Positions 25,136 to 35,035 are shown, numbered from the stretch's first letter. The stretch: DNA of 64,000 bases from Candidatus Paraprochloron terpiosi LD05 (GCA_018141785.1 CP073341.1:3627422-3691421), one strand, 5' to 3'. The notes: generated from the sequence alone by a model not told the origin. Numbers and translations are program-made.

Positions 25136-25820
25136 ATGAAATGTCCCAAGTGCAACAGCAAAAATTTTCTCAAAAATGGACATACTTCCTACGAAAAACC
25201 GTAAATCATGCGGTCGTAAATTTGGATAATATTCTTAATATAAACACATTTCGCAGGCGACGAAAGACTTAATAGATCGTCTTCTGTTGGAAAAATACCG
25301 AAATTACTCGCTCTACAGGTGTCTCTATTCGGTGGCTTCAAAATTATGTAAATCAAAAATATGAAGAGACTCCTCGACAAATTCATGTAACGACAAAAAA
25401 GAAAGGAAAACTAACTCTACAACTAAATTAAATGTGGTCATTTGTCCAAAACAAACGAGAAAAGTATTGGCTCTGGATAGCTTTAGACGAATTGACTCGT
25501 GAAATTGTTGGAGTTTATATTGGCGTGGGTCACTCTGCTAAATCTGCTTCAATCCTTTGGAATTCTTGACCTCCTATTTATCACCAATGTGCCGTTTGTT
25601 AAACAGACTTTTGGGAAGCTTATAAACAAGTGCTTCCCTCAAAAAAACATCGGCCTGTGGGAAAAAAATCAGGGCAAACGAGTTATATTGAAAGACTGAA
25701 CAACACTGATCGACAACGAATTTCTTCCTTGGTTCGTAAAATTCTATCTTTCTCGAAAAAACTGTCTAACCATATTGGTGCTATTTGGTATTTTGTTCAT
25801 CACTATAATTCTGTAGTGCG
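25136..25820 (+). pseudogene. IS1-family transposase pseudogene
   Basis: Opens with the zinc-ribbon MKCPKCNSKNFLKNG and later reads WIALDELTREIVGVYIG, YKQVLPSKKHRPVGKKSGQT, YIERLNNTDRQRISSLVRK and FVHHYNS, which is the IS1 InsAB order (DDE-type with a DELTRE element). Several stop codons and frame changes break it (near 25202, 25430, 25570 and 25595). No intact copy is in the window. Confidence 0.85.
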
Positions 25821-25898
25821 CACCGCTTAGCGTATCCCTGCGGGATCGCGCTATCATTACTATGCATGACTACCTAATTGCGAATTAGTTTGACTTGC

Positions 25899-28244
25899 TC
25901 ACCCTCTCGGACGTTGTTCCAGAGCAGCTTTCGGATAAGCAATCCGTTTATGATTATACTGTTGCCAAACTCGGATGAAAACCCGAGCAATAGTCTTTAA
26001 TTCCTTTTTCTTCAAACCACTATCTTTTAACTGATTGTCTCGCCAACGAGCTCTGAAAATTTTCTCTACCGTCATGAGCGCTCCTTCGGGAGTAACATCC
26101 TTAAGGGATCGCAAAGCCGCTTCACAGCCATCTGCCAGCATCATAATCCCCGATTCTCGCGACTGGGGAATGGGACCATCATAGCAAAAATCGCCGATAT
26201 TAACCTGTCTTCCCTCCTTTGCTGCTCTCTCCTGAGCTTGGAAATAGAAATAGGAAATCAGCAGGGTTCCCTGATGTTCCGGGATAAAATCCCGAATTGC
26301 CTGGGGTAAGCCGTATTTACGAGCCATAATCAACCCTTCGCTGACATGCTTTTTAATAATCTGGGCACTCTGCCAAGGGTCGTTAATGCTATCATGCTTG
26401 TTCGGACCCCTCATTTGATTTTCAATAAATCCCAAGGGGTCATGCATCTTCCCAATATCGTGGTATAAAGTCCCCGCCCGCACTAATTCCACATTGCAGT
26501 GCAATTCTCGCGCCGCCGCCTCAGCAAGAGTTGCCACAAACATGGTATGTTGGAAAGTACCTGGAGCAACAATAGCCAGCTTTTGCAATAAGGGGCGGTT
26601 GGGATTGGATAATTCCGCCAAACGAATAAGGGTTACCAAATCGAACAACCTTTCCAGATAAGGAGATATGCCCAAAGCCACCACACTCCAAACTACTCCT
26701 GATAAGCCGCACCTCACCATATCGTGGAGTAAAACACCTGACACATATGTCACTCCTGGGCTGACAAGATAAACAATTAAGTATACTAGCACTTGAATCA
26801 AGCCTACCCCTACCCCCAGCAGCGCTAGTTCCTCACGAGATCGCAGTCGAGAGGCGATGAATGCGGCCAATAATCCCCCAGCCATCCCCGCCAGCAAATA
26901 CTCCCAGTTAACTGTCTCGCTGGTAAACCAAACTAAGCCACCAGTGATACTAACTTGAACTGCTGCTACAATAGAACCGTAAAAACTACTGCTCAATAGA
27001 CCAATAGCTGGGAGGTTTGTATAAGGTATATGGAAAACTACCAGTAGGGAAGCGCTCCCACTCAACAAAGAGAATAAAATCTGGTCACGACAACGCATCG
27101 ACCGATGCACCAGCCAAACTGCCAGCCAGAAAATGCCTACCGCAGAACCGACAAAGGCTATGGATATTCCCAAACCCTGCCAATTAATCCCCCTACGACT
27201 CAAGCCAAAACCATCTAAGAGAACAAAATCTTCCCATGTAATGGTTTCTCCTTGATCCACAATTAGTTGCCCTTTCTTAACAGTGACAATAGTCTCTTCT
27301 ATTCTTTCAGCAGCAGTTTCTGCCTCACGTTTCATTGCCTCCCGATCTTGGATAAGATTGGGTCGCAAAACTCTAGCCAGCAGCTCAATAGCACTGTCTG
27401 AGGTATCGGTAGGAATATCGTACCGCAGCTGGCCCTCTATTACCTCGTCCAGCCCATTTGGCGTTAAACCAGTGGGAATACCTTGGAGCAGGATCCGTTC
27501 CAATCCTTGTGTGATGGCATTTTCTGTCTGCTGCCAGGTTTCTTCTTCTAGCTCCAGGAAGATAATTTTCAGCCTGTATTCTGTTGTACCCTTCCCTTCA
27601 GCGAGTTCTTGTAAAGCTTCCTGATAACCCTGTCGAGCAAGATTAATAAAAGCTATCGCCTCGGCCAATTCCCGCTCTGAGGCTTGCTGACGGTAAAGAA
27701 GCAGTTCCCCCATAGCAAGTTGTTCAGGGAAATCTACCTGTGAACTATCATCAAGAGACAGCCACGGCCTCGAGTTCTCTACTGCTGCTTTTATAGCATC
27801 CCAAGAAGAGTCTGAGCATTGACGCAAATACCTCTGAGTCGAGACAGAGATAAGATTGTCATCCAGAAAGGGAAAAAAACCAGCAATAGTACGCAGTCCT
27901 TCCACCTGACGGATAAATTCATCTATTTCACCTTTGATTTGGTTCGTAATAGTCTCATCCCGCTTGAGGATCGGCACCACTCCTCTGCGGACGTCATCCC
28001 GTCTTGCTTGGGTAGTTCGCCAATCGATAAACTGCCCATCATCGGGAGCATAGATCTTCTGTGCAGACACGGTTCCTTCAGATAACTGAGGCCGATCATA
28101 GAAGCGATCGCCCACCACAATAGTAAGGGAAATTATTGCCAGCGCCAACATCACCACGGGATGGGGTTTCCCGACACGCCTTTCGTAACCCTTACGTAAT
28201 TGGTGTCCCCATTGCTCAAGAGTAAGAGTCAATAAATGCAACAT
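25899..28244 (-). CDS. 7TM receptor with HD hydrolase domain (PgpH/YqfF-like phosphodiesterase)
   Basis: A 781-residue membrane protein. One N-terminal helix (VVMLALAIISLTIVVGD) is followed by an extracytoplasmic 7TMR-HDED domain, six to seven membrane helices around residues 350-560, and a C-terminal cytoplasmic HD domain. The metal ligands are visible in APGTFQHTMFVA, GTLYHDIGKMHDP, KKHVSEG and PEHQGT. Relatives (PgpH, YqfF) degrade cyclic-di-AMP, and that activity is inferred here. It overlaps the start of the upstream gene (28229-29047) by 16 bp, indicating an operon with it and perhaps trmD. Confidence 0.9.
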   Translation of the reverse strand: MLHLLTLTLEQWGHQLRKGYERRVGKPHPVVMLALAIISLTIVVGDRFYDRPQLSEGTVSAQKIYAPDDGQFIDWRTTQARRDDVRRGVVPILKRDETITNQIKGEIDEFIRQVEGLRTIAGFFPFLDDNLISVSTQRYLRQCSDSSWDAIKAAVENSRPWLSLDDSSQVDFPEQLAMGELLLYRQQASERELAEAIAFINLARQGYQEALQELAEGKGTTEYRLKIIFLELEEETWQQTENAITQGLERILLQGIPTGLTPNGLDEVIEGQLRYDIPTDTSDSAIELLARVLRPNLIQDREAMKREAETAAERIEETIVTVKKGQLIVDQGETITWEDFVLLDGFGLSRRGINWQGLGISIAFVGSAVGIFWLAVWLVHRSMRCRDQILFSLLSGSASLLVVFHIPYTNLPAIGLLSSSFYGSIVAAVQVSITGGLVWFTSETVNWEYLLAGMAGGLLAAFIASRLRSREELALLGVGVGLIQVLVYLIVYLVSPGVTYVSGVLLHDMVRCGLSGVVWSVVALGISPYLERLFDLVTLIRLAELSNPNRPLLQKLAIVAPGTFQHTMFVATLAEAAARELHCNVELVRAGTLYHDIGKMHDPLGFIENQMRGPNKHDSINDPWQSAQIIKKHVSEGLIMARKYGLPQAIRDFIPEHQGTLLISYFYFQAQERAAKEGRQVNIGDFCYDGPIPQSRESGIMMLADGCEAALRSLKDVTPEGALMTVEKIFRARWRDNQLKDSGLKKKELKTIARVFIRVWQQYNHKRIAYPKAALEQRPRG

Positions 28245-29047
28245 AGTGGGGATATTTTAACATTGTGGGGGTCGTATACTCCAGACCAAACAGCAAATAG
28301 GCGTTCTGCTTGAAGACTTGCTAAGATTGCGGTTTTCTCGGTCCTACATTGAAGCCGCCAGGGAATGGGAATACCGCTGACACTATTATAGACTCCCGCC
28401 AACACCCCAGTGATAGCAGCAACAGTCTTAGCGCTCTCGAAACCTGTCCTCATAGCGCGAAGGACGCAGAGGCGGAAATCCTCTGGAGTGCAACTGAAAC
28501 AATAGAGAGCTAAAGCGATTGAAGTTTGTGACTGTGGGTATTGGCGAGAAAAATGGCTGACTACTTCTTCTAACCCCGTACCCGAGGAGACGAATTTTTG
28601 GACTTGTTCCAATTGTGGTTTTAAACTTAGGGTCTGGGATGTTTCCAGGTTCAGTATTTGAGGGATTAAGCGGGTAGGATCTAGTTGCTCTAGCAGCGCC
28701 AGAGAGATAATATTTGACCACAAAAATAAAATTTCTCCTGCTTTGAGATTGTACCGTTCGGCACAAGATTGCAGCACCTCTGACAACAAGTCGGGAGTTT
28801 CGTAAAAGAACAAGGCTATAGGGAGAGTGGCTAAAGCTAACTCGCTACTATTGACAGGCTCCTTACTGCTACATAAACCCTCCCATTTTATCATCCCATA
28901 GTTAATTAAGCTTTCTGTTATCGAGGTATTGATGTTACGACCTTTAACCAAATCCCTTTCTTGTCCAGGGTAATTGCTGAGGACATATTCCCCAATTAGC
29001 TGACCCAAAAATCCGCCTTTGAATCTACTTAAAAGTGAATGACGCAC
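28229..29047 (-). CDS. ADP-ribosylglycohydrolase-like protein
   Basis: A 272-residue, mostly helical protein. The opening FKGGFLGQLIGE and the C-terminal AAITGVLAGVYNSVSGIPIP match the first and last conserved segments of the ADP-ribosylglycohydrolase (DraG/ARH) fold. The acidic metal ligands typical of active enzymes are not obvious at the N-terminus, so it may be a catalytically inert member. It lies between trmD (29 bp) and the HD protein (16-bp overlap). Confidence 0.7.
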   Translation of the reverse strand: MRHSLLSRFKGGFLGQLIGEYVLSNYPGQERDLVKGRNINTSITESLINYGMIKWEGLCSSKEPVNSSELALATLPIALFFYETPDLLSEVLQSCAERYNLKAGEILFLWSNIISLALLEQLDPTRLIPQILNLETSQTLSLKPQLEQVQKFVSSGTGLEEVVSHFSRQYPQSQTSIALALYCFSCTPEDFRLCVLRAMRTGFESAKTVAAITGVLAGVYNSVSGIPIPWRLQCRTEKTAILASLQAERLFAVWSGVYDPHNVKISPLCCIY

Positions 29048-29076
29048 GACTTGCGATTTCTTTATAAATTTAATAT

Positions 29077-29772
29077 TTATTCAAAATTATCTTCCTGCCA
29101 TTGCTTCCAGAGATCCGGACGGCGATCGCACGTTCTTTTAATTTGTTCCGCTCTTCTCCACCGTTCTATTTCTCCATGATTACCGGAGCGCAATACAGTC
29201 GGTATCTCCCAACCTCGGAAGCTTGGCGGTCTGGTATATTGGGGATAATCTAACAAACAATTTTCAAAACTCTCTGCTTTCAAAGACTCTACTTTTCCCA
29301 CCGTTCCCGGTAATAATCGCACCACCCCATTAATTAAAGCTAGAGCGGGAATTTCCCCACAGGTTAAGACGAAATCTCCTAAAGAAACTTCCCTGGTGGC
29401 TAAATACCTAACTCGCTCGTCTACTCCTTCGTAATGACCGCAGATTAAGACCAATTGGTCATAATTGAACGCTAACTCTCTCACCATAGGCTGACTCAAA
29501 GCCGAACCTTGGGGAGTTAGCAAAATGATATCTCTTCTGGGCAAAACTGTCAAAGATTCAACCGCAGCAAAAATCGGTTCGGGTTTCAACAGCATCCCCA
29601 CACCACCACCATAGGGTTCGTCATCGACCCGCCGATGCTTATCCAGAGTAAAATCCCGAGGGTTTACCAGATTGACAGTAGCAATGTTTTTTGCCAGGGC
29701 CTTGCCCAATAAACTGCAACTAAGACCAGAGGTAAAAAAATCCGGAAAGAGAGTGATAACATCAAACAGCAC
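29077..29772 (-). CDS. trmD: tRNA (guanine-37-N1)-methyltransferase
   Basis: A 231-residue SPOUT methyltransferase that methylates G37 of tRNAs next to the anticodon. Conserved parts are FDVITLFPDFF, RRVDDEPYGGGVGMLLKPEP, LICGHYEGVDERV and EVSLGDFVLTCGE; the knot region and GWEIPTVLRSGNHGEIERWR complete the family pattern. The length is normal. It is the first gene of the probable trmD - ARH-like - HD operon. Confidence 0.95.
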   Translation of the reverse strand: MLFDVITLFPDFFTSGLSCSLLGKALAKNIATVNLVNPRDFTLDKHRRVDDEPYGGGVGMLLKPEPIFAAVESLTVLPRRDIILLTPQGSALSQPMVRELAFNYDQLVLICGHYEGVDERVRYLATREVSLGDFVLTCGEIPALALINGVVRLLPGTVGKVESLKAESFENCLLDYPQYTRPPSFRGWEIPTVLRSGNHGEIERWRRAEQIKRTCDRRPDLWKQWQEDNFE

Positions 29773-30268
29773 TTTAAATTTTAACCAAACTCAAATATGA
29801 CATAGCTATATTATCAGGCTGACATTGATAGAGGGCATCTGTAAAGAAAAGGTACAGAAAGAAGGGGTAAGAGCAGAAAACAGAGATAAAGATAGAATAG
29901 AGACAAGAGAAAGCAGCAATGCCTTGAAAAGGATATCCCAGTGACATCAGTGATGCAGAGTGGAAAATGATAGAACCACTGTTGCCAGCAGCCAAATCAG
30001 ACAGAGGTCGTGGTCGGAAAAGGACAGTAAACCTCAGACAGGTCGACAACGCCATCAGATACACATGCCGAACAGGATGTGCGTGGGAATTACTACCAAA
30101 TGATTTCCCTCCTCCAAAGACAGTATATGGGTATGGTCGAAAGTGGGAGAAGAAAGGAGTGTGGCAGAAAATTCATGATGAGTTACGGCAGCGAGTGAGA
30201 AAAAGAGGGGAGCGCAAGGGAACTGCCACAGCCTGGCTCATCGATAGTCAATCGGTGAAAACCACATT

Positions 30269-30315
30269 GGTTTGCCTTCAGGCCCTATGGGTCTGAAGGC
30301 CCCTAAGGGCAAACC
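30269..30315. repeat. R3 palindrome inside transposase
   Basis: Identical to 23638-23684. The flanks CCACAT and ATGTGG are themselves an inverted repeat, so the insert again sits at the tip of a short native palindrome. Native sequence should run SVKTT directly into (D)VGGSERGYDGG. Confidence 0.88.
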
Positions 30316-30499
30316 GATGTGGGGGGTAGTGAGAGAGGATACGACGGTGGGAAGAAAGTCAATGGACGGAAGCGGCATATCATTGTCGATACCTTGGGTT
30401 TAGTAGTGGCAGTAATTGTGCATGCTGCCAATCTTGCAGATAGTACATCAGCCCGAATGCTCTTGGCCGAAACTAGCTACCGTGAACCGACTTTGGAAC

Positions 30500-30838
30500 A
30501 CTGAGGCGATTAAACGTCAGAAGGGCAAATGCAAGCACTGCAACCAACCATTCATGGAGATAGACGGCCCCGTGGAGTTGCACCACATGGATGGGGACCA
30601 CAACAACTGGAAACGTAAGAATTTAGTTGCTCTCCACCGTACCTGTCACCAGGCTCAGGCGGTCCATCGTCAGAGGGTCCGAGAGGGCCTAGGTCAGCGC
30701 CGTAAAGGCATAGAAACACCTAAGCCTCCGGCATTGATTAATGGCGGGGGTGAAAGTCGCACGTCCGGGACGCCAAAAGCGGCACCTTCGGTGTTATTCC
30801 AGAGGTGCCCTTTGGCAACAGAGGCATCGACTCTAATC
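30500..30838 (+). mobile_element. Group II intron fragment, family B copy 2 (3' end only)
   Basis: Contains the HNH domain coding part (KGKCKHCNQPFMEIDGPVEL, then HHMDGDHNNWK) and the 3' ribozyme end up to CGACTCTAAT at 30838. Both palindromes seen in copy 1 are present at the same places (30725-30750 in domain V and 30769-30794 after it). The ribozyme core and RT are missing, so this may be a 5'-truncated retrotransposition product. It is inserted in the IS5 transposase. Confidence 0.82.
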
Positions 30839-31110
30839 AGATCTTGGCTATCGTGGGGATAAGTTGCAACGTGTGGCTGACGGATGTGAACTCGATTTGG
30901 AAGTAGTTGAACGCAAGGAGGCAGGTTTTGCTGTTCTGCCTCGACGCTGGGTTGTTGAGCGCACCTTTGCTTGGCTGGGTAAGCATCGGCGCTTGAGTAA
31001 AGACTATGAACGACTGCCTCAGATTAGCGAAAGCTTTGTCTATCAAGCGATGACTGCCTTGATGCTCCAACGTCTCGTATCTTAATCTTTCTTTTTCAGA
31101 TACCCTCTAA

Positions 31111-31906
31111 CCCTAACTCTGGTTGACATCCTCCCCACCCTTGCTGTCGTAGAGGGTGGGTTTCTGTTTCTTTCCCGGCGCGCTCCGGCGCTGAGGCACT
31201 TCGGCCTTGCCAACAAGTGGCACAGCCGCAACAGGATCAGTCTGATCCCTCTGCGCCTCTGCTCCTCTGTGAGCTTTCTTTCGGGAGTTTCGCAACTGCC
31301 CTTTAGAGCAAAGTCTATCAGGTCTTATGTTCGCTCCACAGACTGACACGGATGAGCAAGGCCGCCAAAATATTTTGAGCTGCATTGATGTCACGGTCAT
31401 GGGTCGTCTTGCATTGTGGACACTCCCATTCTCTAACATTCAAAAGCAGCTTGTCTATTACGAAACCGCAGTTTCTACACCGCTTACTAGATGGATAGAA
31501 GCGGTCAATCTTAATCAACTCACGACCATACCAGTCACTCTTATACTCAAGTTGTCTAACTAACTCACCCCATCCAGCATCACTAATACTTCGGGCAAGA
31601 GACCGATTCTTCACCATATTCTGCACCGCTAAATCTTCTACCACTAATGATTTAACTTTCTGGCCTGAAGGGCCAGAAAGCCTTTCGGGCGCGCACGCCC
31701 GAAAGGTTAATAAGATTTTGGTTTTCACGAATTAGTTGGGTTGTTAGCTTGTGCAGAAAGTCTTTTCTGGCGTCTGCAATCTTTGCGTGAGCTTTAGCCA
31801 CTTTTAACCTAGCTTTGTATCTGTTGTTAGAGTCTAACTTTTTTCTAGAAAGAGCTTTCTGGGCTGCTTTTAGTCTCTTGAATTTGTGGTTAAAGTGACG
31901 GGTCAC
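31111..31906 (-). pseudogene. IS200/IS605 TnpB remnant, split by double palindrome
   Basis: On the minus strand, HFNHKFKRLKAAQKALSRKK through LHKLTTQLIRENQNLI (31906-31712) and, in another frame, VVEDLAVQNMVKN, RFYPSSKRCRNCGF and ECPQCKTTHDRDINAAQN (31655-31318) are the central and C-terminal parts of TnpB with the zinc finger and last catalytic Asp. Between LI and VVED two palindromes are inserted. The N-terminus with the first catalytic Asp is missing. The typical 3' hairpin of such elements (CCACCC...GGGTGG) is at about 31132-31157. Confidence 0.85.
31656..31706. repeat. Two back-to-back perfect palindromes inserted in tnpB
   Basis: CTTTCTGGCCTGAAGGGCCAGAAAG-type hairpin at 31656-31680 and CCTTTCGGGC...GCCCGAAAGG at 31681-31706, with no gap. 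They split the TnpB reading frame at a position where sister elements read LI-VVEDLAV. Confidence 0.88.
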
Positions 31907-31966
31907 TATTGGAGCGCCACAGCGCTAACTTCATTTAAAAAAGCCAACTCTTCTTGTTTCTTCCAA

Positions 31967-32865
31967 CTAGTCAGCATCCCCACCCCGCTCCCCTGCACTC
32001 AGGTGAGGGTGGGGTCTTCCGCGCGTTTGATAAGTCTCTGACATTTGAGCCGAGTAGTCCTTGTTGCCATTGACAAGCAGCTCAAACTGCTGCACCGTAG
32101 CAATTACTTTCTCCCTTTCTATGGGTTTGGTCAAAAAGCCGGATCCGCCTACTACTTTGGCTCGCACCCGGTCTACAATGCCGTCATGGCTAGTGAGGAT
32201 GATGATGGGGGTTTTTTTAAACTGGGAAACTCGACGCAGTTGGCTACAGATTTCATAGCCGTTAACTACTGGCATCACTAAATCCAAGAAAATCAAATCC
32301 GGCTTATGTTCGATGATTTCCGTCACAGCATTAATGGAATCTTGAATGCTAATCAATCCATACCCTGCAGGTTCAAGAATCGGTTTTAACAGCCTAGCAG
32401 TTTGAGGGCTATCATCCACACAAGCTATGAGAGGCTGAGTTGACCTCACCGCAAAGCGAGGAGATGTACAAATGGGTTTGACTTTTGGGAGTGGGGGCGG
32501 TAAGTCAGCAACTTTCTTCAGACTGACTAAGCCTTTCCTTATATAAACCGCGAGGGAACGAGTCAGCAGTAGCAAATCCTTCTTCATTTGCACGGACATT
32601 TCCCGTAAAGTACGATTGCCATCAATTACGGCAACTAGATTTTTGTAAACAGTAGCTAAAGCATGCTGCTGTAGTTGTAGTGGTTCCTCTATCTTGGGAG
32701 ACAAATTAGGGGAAACTTTAGCCAAACCAGCCTGACACCAAGCTTGCCAATGGTCGTTGCTCTGTTGCACAATTTCTTCTGTACAGAGCAAGATCCCTGG
32801 GTTTTCGAAGACATCTGGAAGCTTTGACGTCCCAACACGTTGTTCTCTACCGATCTGCTGCATCA
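31967..32865 (-). CDS. PatA/PixG-like response regulator, second exon (receiver domain)
   Basis: This encodes the C-terminal 299 residues of a cyanobacterial PATAN-receiver response regulator. The receiver domain has the acidic pocket VDDSPQ, the phosphoacceptor in LIFLDLVMP, Thr/Ser in IILTSHD and Lys in FLTKPI. The region before it (LAVYIRKGLVSLKKVADLP) is the usual linker. The frame begins with TG of an ATG created by splicing (32865), joined to 36137. The last ~15 residues (RGRPHPHLSAGERGG) are encoded by a palindrome and are probably not native. Confidence 0.88.
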
Positions 32866-33263
32866 GTCGAGATAGGTAGACCCTTACAGGTTTTCCCCCT
32901 CACAGTACCGGGCGTGCAAGTTTCCAAGCACCCGGCTCCTGGTGTATCATCTTACTTGCTGGCGCGTTTACTCCTCATTTCTGACATCGGCTTTCAGGTC
33001 TCATCCAAATTGGGCTTTGAGTCCTTAAATTCCAACCTCCTCGCCATTGACGTTTGCCCTACGCCTCTAACTTATGAGGAGCTTTGAGTTTCAAGTTCCA
33101 GTTTTCGATTGAATTACGTTTCACCCATTCCTACGTCAGCTCTCCTTTCGGATAGGCATAACCTATAATTAGAGTCGAGGGAGACGTTACCGCCTCGCCC
33201 CTCTCCTACGAACTGTACGTGAGACTTTCACCTCATACAGCTCAGGTGTTCCTAACTGCGCGT

Positions 33264-33548
33264 TTATCGAGTCCGTCTTTGATGCGCTTTACGATGTATC
33301 GCTTGCGTCTGGTGACATTCTCGGTGGAGAGCAACTAGATTCTTGTGTTTCCAGTTGTTGTGGTTGCCGTCAATGTGGTGCAACTCCACGGCTCCATCCA
33401 TCTCCATGAACTTACGGTTGCAATGCGGACATACATTCTTCTGTCGCCTGAGGGCTTTAGCAGTTGGCCCACTATATAATTTGGAATTTCGACCAACCCA
33501 ATAGGGAATGTCCCCATTGTAGGGTGAGGCATCACCTTTAACCATCAC
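33264..33548 (-). CDS. HNH domain of family B maturase (separate frame)
   Basis: Encodes VGRNSKLYSGPTAKALRRQK, zinc-binding CPHCNRKFME and the HNH core HHIDGNHNNWK. In the family B copies it follows the RT-X part without a break; here the palindrome at 33606-33624 has shifted the frame. The start given is simply the first start codon in frame. It is probably not translated as an independent protein. Confidence 0.75.
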   Translation of the reverse strand: MMVKGDASPYNGDIPYWVGRNSKLYSGPTAKALRRQKNVCPHCNRKFMEMDGAVELHHIDGNHNNWKHKNLVALHRECHQTQAIHRKAHQRRTR

Positions 33549-33589
33549 GTAGTTATTGACTTTCCAAGGAATTACTGGGAAAGCTTTCT

Positions 33590-35035
33590 TTATCTGCTCT
33601 GATGTGAGCGCGCGAGGCGCGCTCCTAAGGGTTTACCCTTGATAGCCAGACGTCTCGCTTTCTCTGCTTCCTTAATCGCCATCCTGTGTTTTTCAGCCCT
33701 CAACTTACGCCATACCCATTGATTGAGTGACCATAGCGAGTGCTTGCTCATATCGCAGTTTGAGTAGTATTGCCTCCAACCTCGGACTTGTGACTCTATC
33801 CTTTTCAGGCGAGCATCCGTGGTTGTGCCATTTTTCCAAGTGGCTTTTACCTTAGCCTTGATGTCTGCATAATTCTCGGAACTCGGTGTGGATTTGAAGA
33901 CCCCACGGGAGTTGACACGGAAGCGCCATCCCAAGAAGTCGAACCCATCCGCAGCTTTACTCACCTTAGTCTTAGTTTCATTGATTCTTAGCCCTCTGGA
34001 CTTTAAGAATTCGTCAATATCCTTCCTTAGCCTTTTGGTATCGGCTTCGGGTTTACAGATAAAGACCGCGTCATCCGCGTAACGTATACCCCTTATGAGA
34101 GTCCCATCTTTACGACTCCCTTTCCACTGATTCAACCCCAGGTTCTCAAATCCATCTAGGGCTATATTGGCCAGTAAGGGTGATATGACACCACCTTGGG
34201 GAGTTCCCTTTATACTGGAGGGGTATTCACCACGAACGCCAGCTTTCACCGCAAGTTTGAGACCTTTGAGAGCCTCTTTTGGTAGGACTACTCCATCGAG
34301 CATGACCTTGTGGTCAATTTCGTCGAAGCACTTGCTAATATCCGTTTCCAGTATCAGCTTTTCCCTGCCATTTGATTTGCTTCTGAGGTTATTGAAGATT
34401 AGCTGTTGTGCGTCCGCAGTACAGCGACCGGGTCTGAAGCCATAGCTTCTTTCTCCGGCGGTTGCCTCATAGGCTGGCTCCGCTGCTAATTTGAGCAACG
34501 CTTGCCATGCCCGGTCAGCTATTGTCGGGATGCCTAATCCCCTTGTTTTGCCATTCGGCTTGGGGATATTTATCCTTCTCAGTTGTTGGTGTTTCCAGTG
34601 GTGCCAGTGCTTGTTCAGCCTTTGACACAACACTAGACGCTCTCTGGTAGAAAGCGCTGTTTTCCCATCAACTCCGGGGGACTTACGCCCTGTGTTCAGC
34701 TGTGTTACTTGTTTGACGGCCAGAGCTTGGGCTGCACGACTCCGAAGTAAGAGTCGTTGTAAACGTTTGACTTTGGCTTTGTGCTTGTCCTTTTGCGCTT
34801 TGAAGATTCCCCGCTGTAACCGAAATACCTGACCTCGGAATTGCTTCCATGGTAGGTCTTTCCAGACATCGTTAGCCTTCCGACCTATCTTCCCCGCCAG
34901 CAGGAATGCTGCTAAGTGGAGTTTCAAGGCTTTTAAACTACGGTATTCGATTGAAGTCGGGTTAGTGATGTTCACAGTTTTGACCTCATTAGTCGCTCTG
35001 ATAATTACATTGGGTCTCTTCTCTGTAGAAACCAT
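33590..35035 (-). CDS. ltrA: Group II intron reverse transcriptase/maturase, family B
   Basis: A 481-residue protein, the most complete RT-maturase in the window. It begins MVSTEKRPNVIIRATNEVKT and has LRRINIPKPNGKTRGLGIPT, SYGFRPGRCTADAQ, ETDISKCFDEIDH, GTPQGGVISPLLANIALDGF, the catalytic RYADDAVF, FDFLGWRF and the domain X segment with RIESQVRGWRQYYS. It ends GARLARSHQSR because the palindrome at 33606-33624 replaced GGCTAAACGCC and shifted the frame away from the HNH domain. It is the best candidate for mobilising the ORF-less family A introns, though it belongs to a different family. Confidence 0.9.
   Translation of the reverse strand: MVSTEKRPNVIIRATNEVKTVNITNPTSIEYRSLKALKLHLAAFLLAGKIGRKANDVWKDLPWKQFRGQVFRLQRGIFKAQKDKHKAKVKRLQRLLLRSRAAQALAVKQVTQLNTGRKSPGVDGKTALSTRERLVLCQRLNKHWHHWKHQQLRRINIPKPNGKTRGLGIPTIADRAWQALLKLAAEPAYEATAGERSYGFRPGRCTADAQQLIFNNLRSKSNGREKLILETDISKCFDEIDHKVMLDGVVLPKEALKGLKLAVKAGVRGEYPSSIKGTPQGGVISPLLANIALDGFENLGLNQWKGSRKDGTLIRGIRYADDAVFICKPEADTKRLRKDIDEFLKSRGLRINETKTKVSKAADGFDFLGWRFRVNSRGVFKSTPSSENYADIKAKVKATWKNGTTTDARLKRIESQVRGWRQYYSNCDMSKHSLWSLNQWVWRKLRAEKHRMAIKEAEKARRLAIKGKPLGARLARSHQSR
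33606..33624. repeat. 19-bp perfect palindrome (type R5) in maturase gene
   Basis: GAGCGCGC with its complement flanks a 3-base centre. In the sister at 57309-57328 the same place has the weaker hairpin GAGCGGC...GCC.GCTC. The same exchange is found in family B copy 5 at 60501-60519. It removes one base and breaks the reading frame. Confidence 0.88.

Larger units (their letters stand above)
29967..31085 (+). pseudogene. IS5-family transposase, interrupted twice
   Basis: Three parts read in order: EWKMIEPLLPAAKS through WLIDSQSVKTT (29967-30266); GGSERGYDGGKKVNGRKRHI followed by VDTLGLVVAVIVHAANLADS (30318-30485); and [12 protein letters not shown] through [20 protein letters not shown] (30843-31085). 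The DDE residues lie in IDSQ, VDTLG and VVERTFAW. A palindrome (30269-30315) separates parts 1 and 2, and a group II intron fragment (30500-30838) separates parts 2 and 3. The element is inactive as read. Confidence 0.85.
29831..31107 (+). mobile_element. IS5-like insertion sequence with terminal inverted repeats
   Basis: The left end GAGGGCATCTGTAAAGAAAA and the right end (minus strand GAGGGTATCTGAAAAAGAAA) form inverted repeats of about 20 bp. A TA dinucleotide flanks both sides, consistent with a short target duplication. The single transposase gene inside is broken by a 47-bp palindrome and by a group II intron fragment. Assignment to the IS5 group is from the transposase. Confidence 0.85.

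Noticed and set aside
34167-34445. Plus-strand frames of about 90 codons within the maturase genes (also 54-332 and 59637-59981)
   Set aside because: They are antisense shadows of the conserved RT coding sequence and recur only because the RT is conserved.
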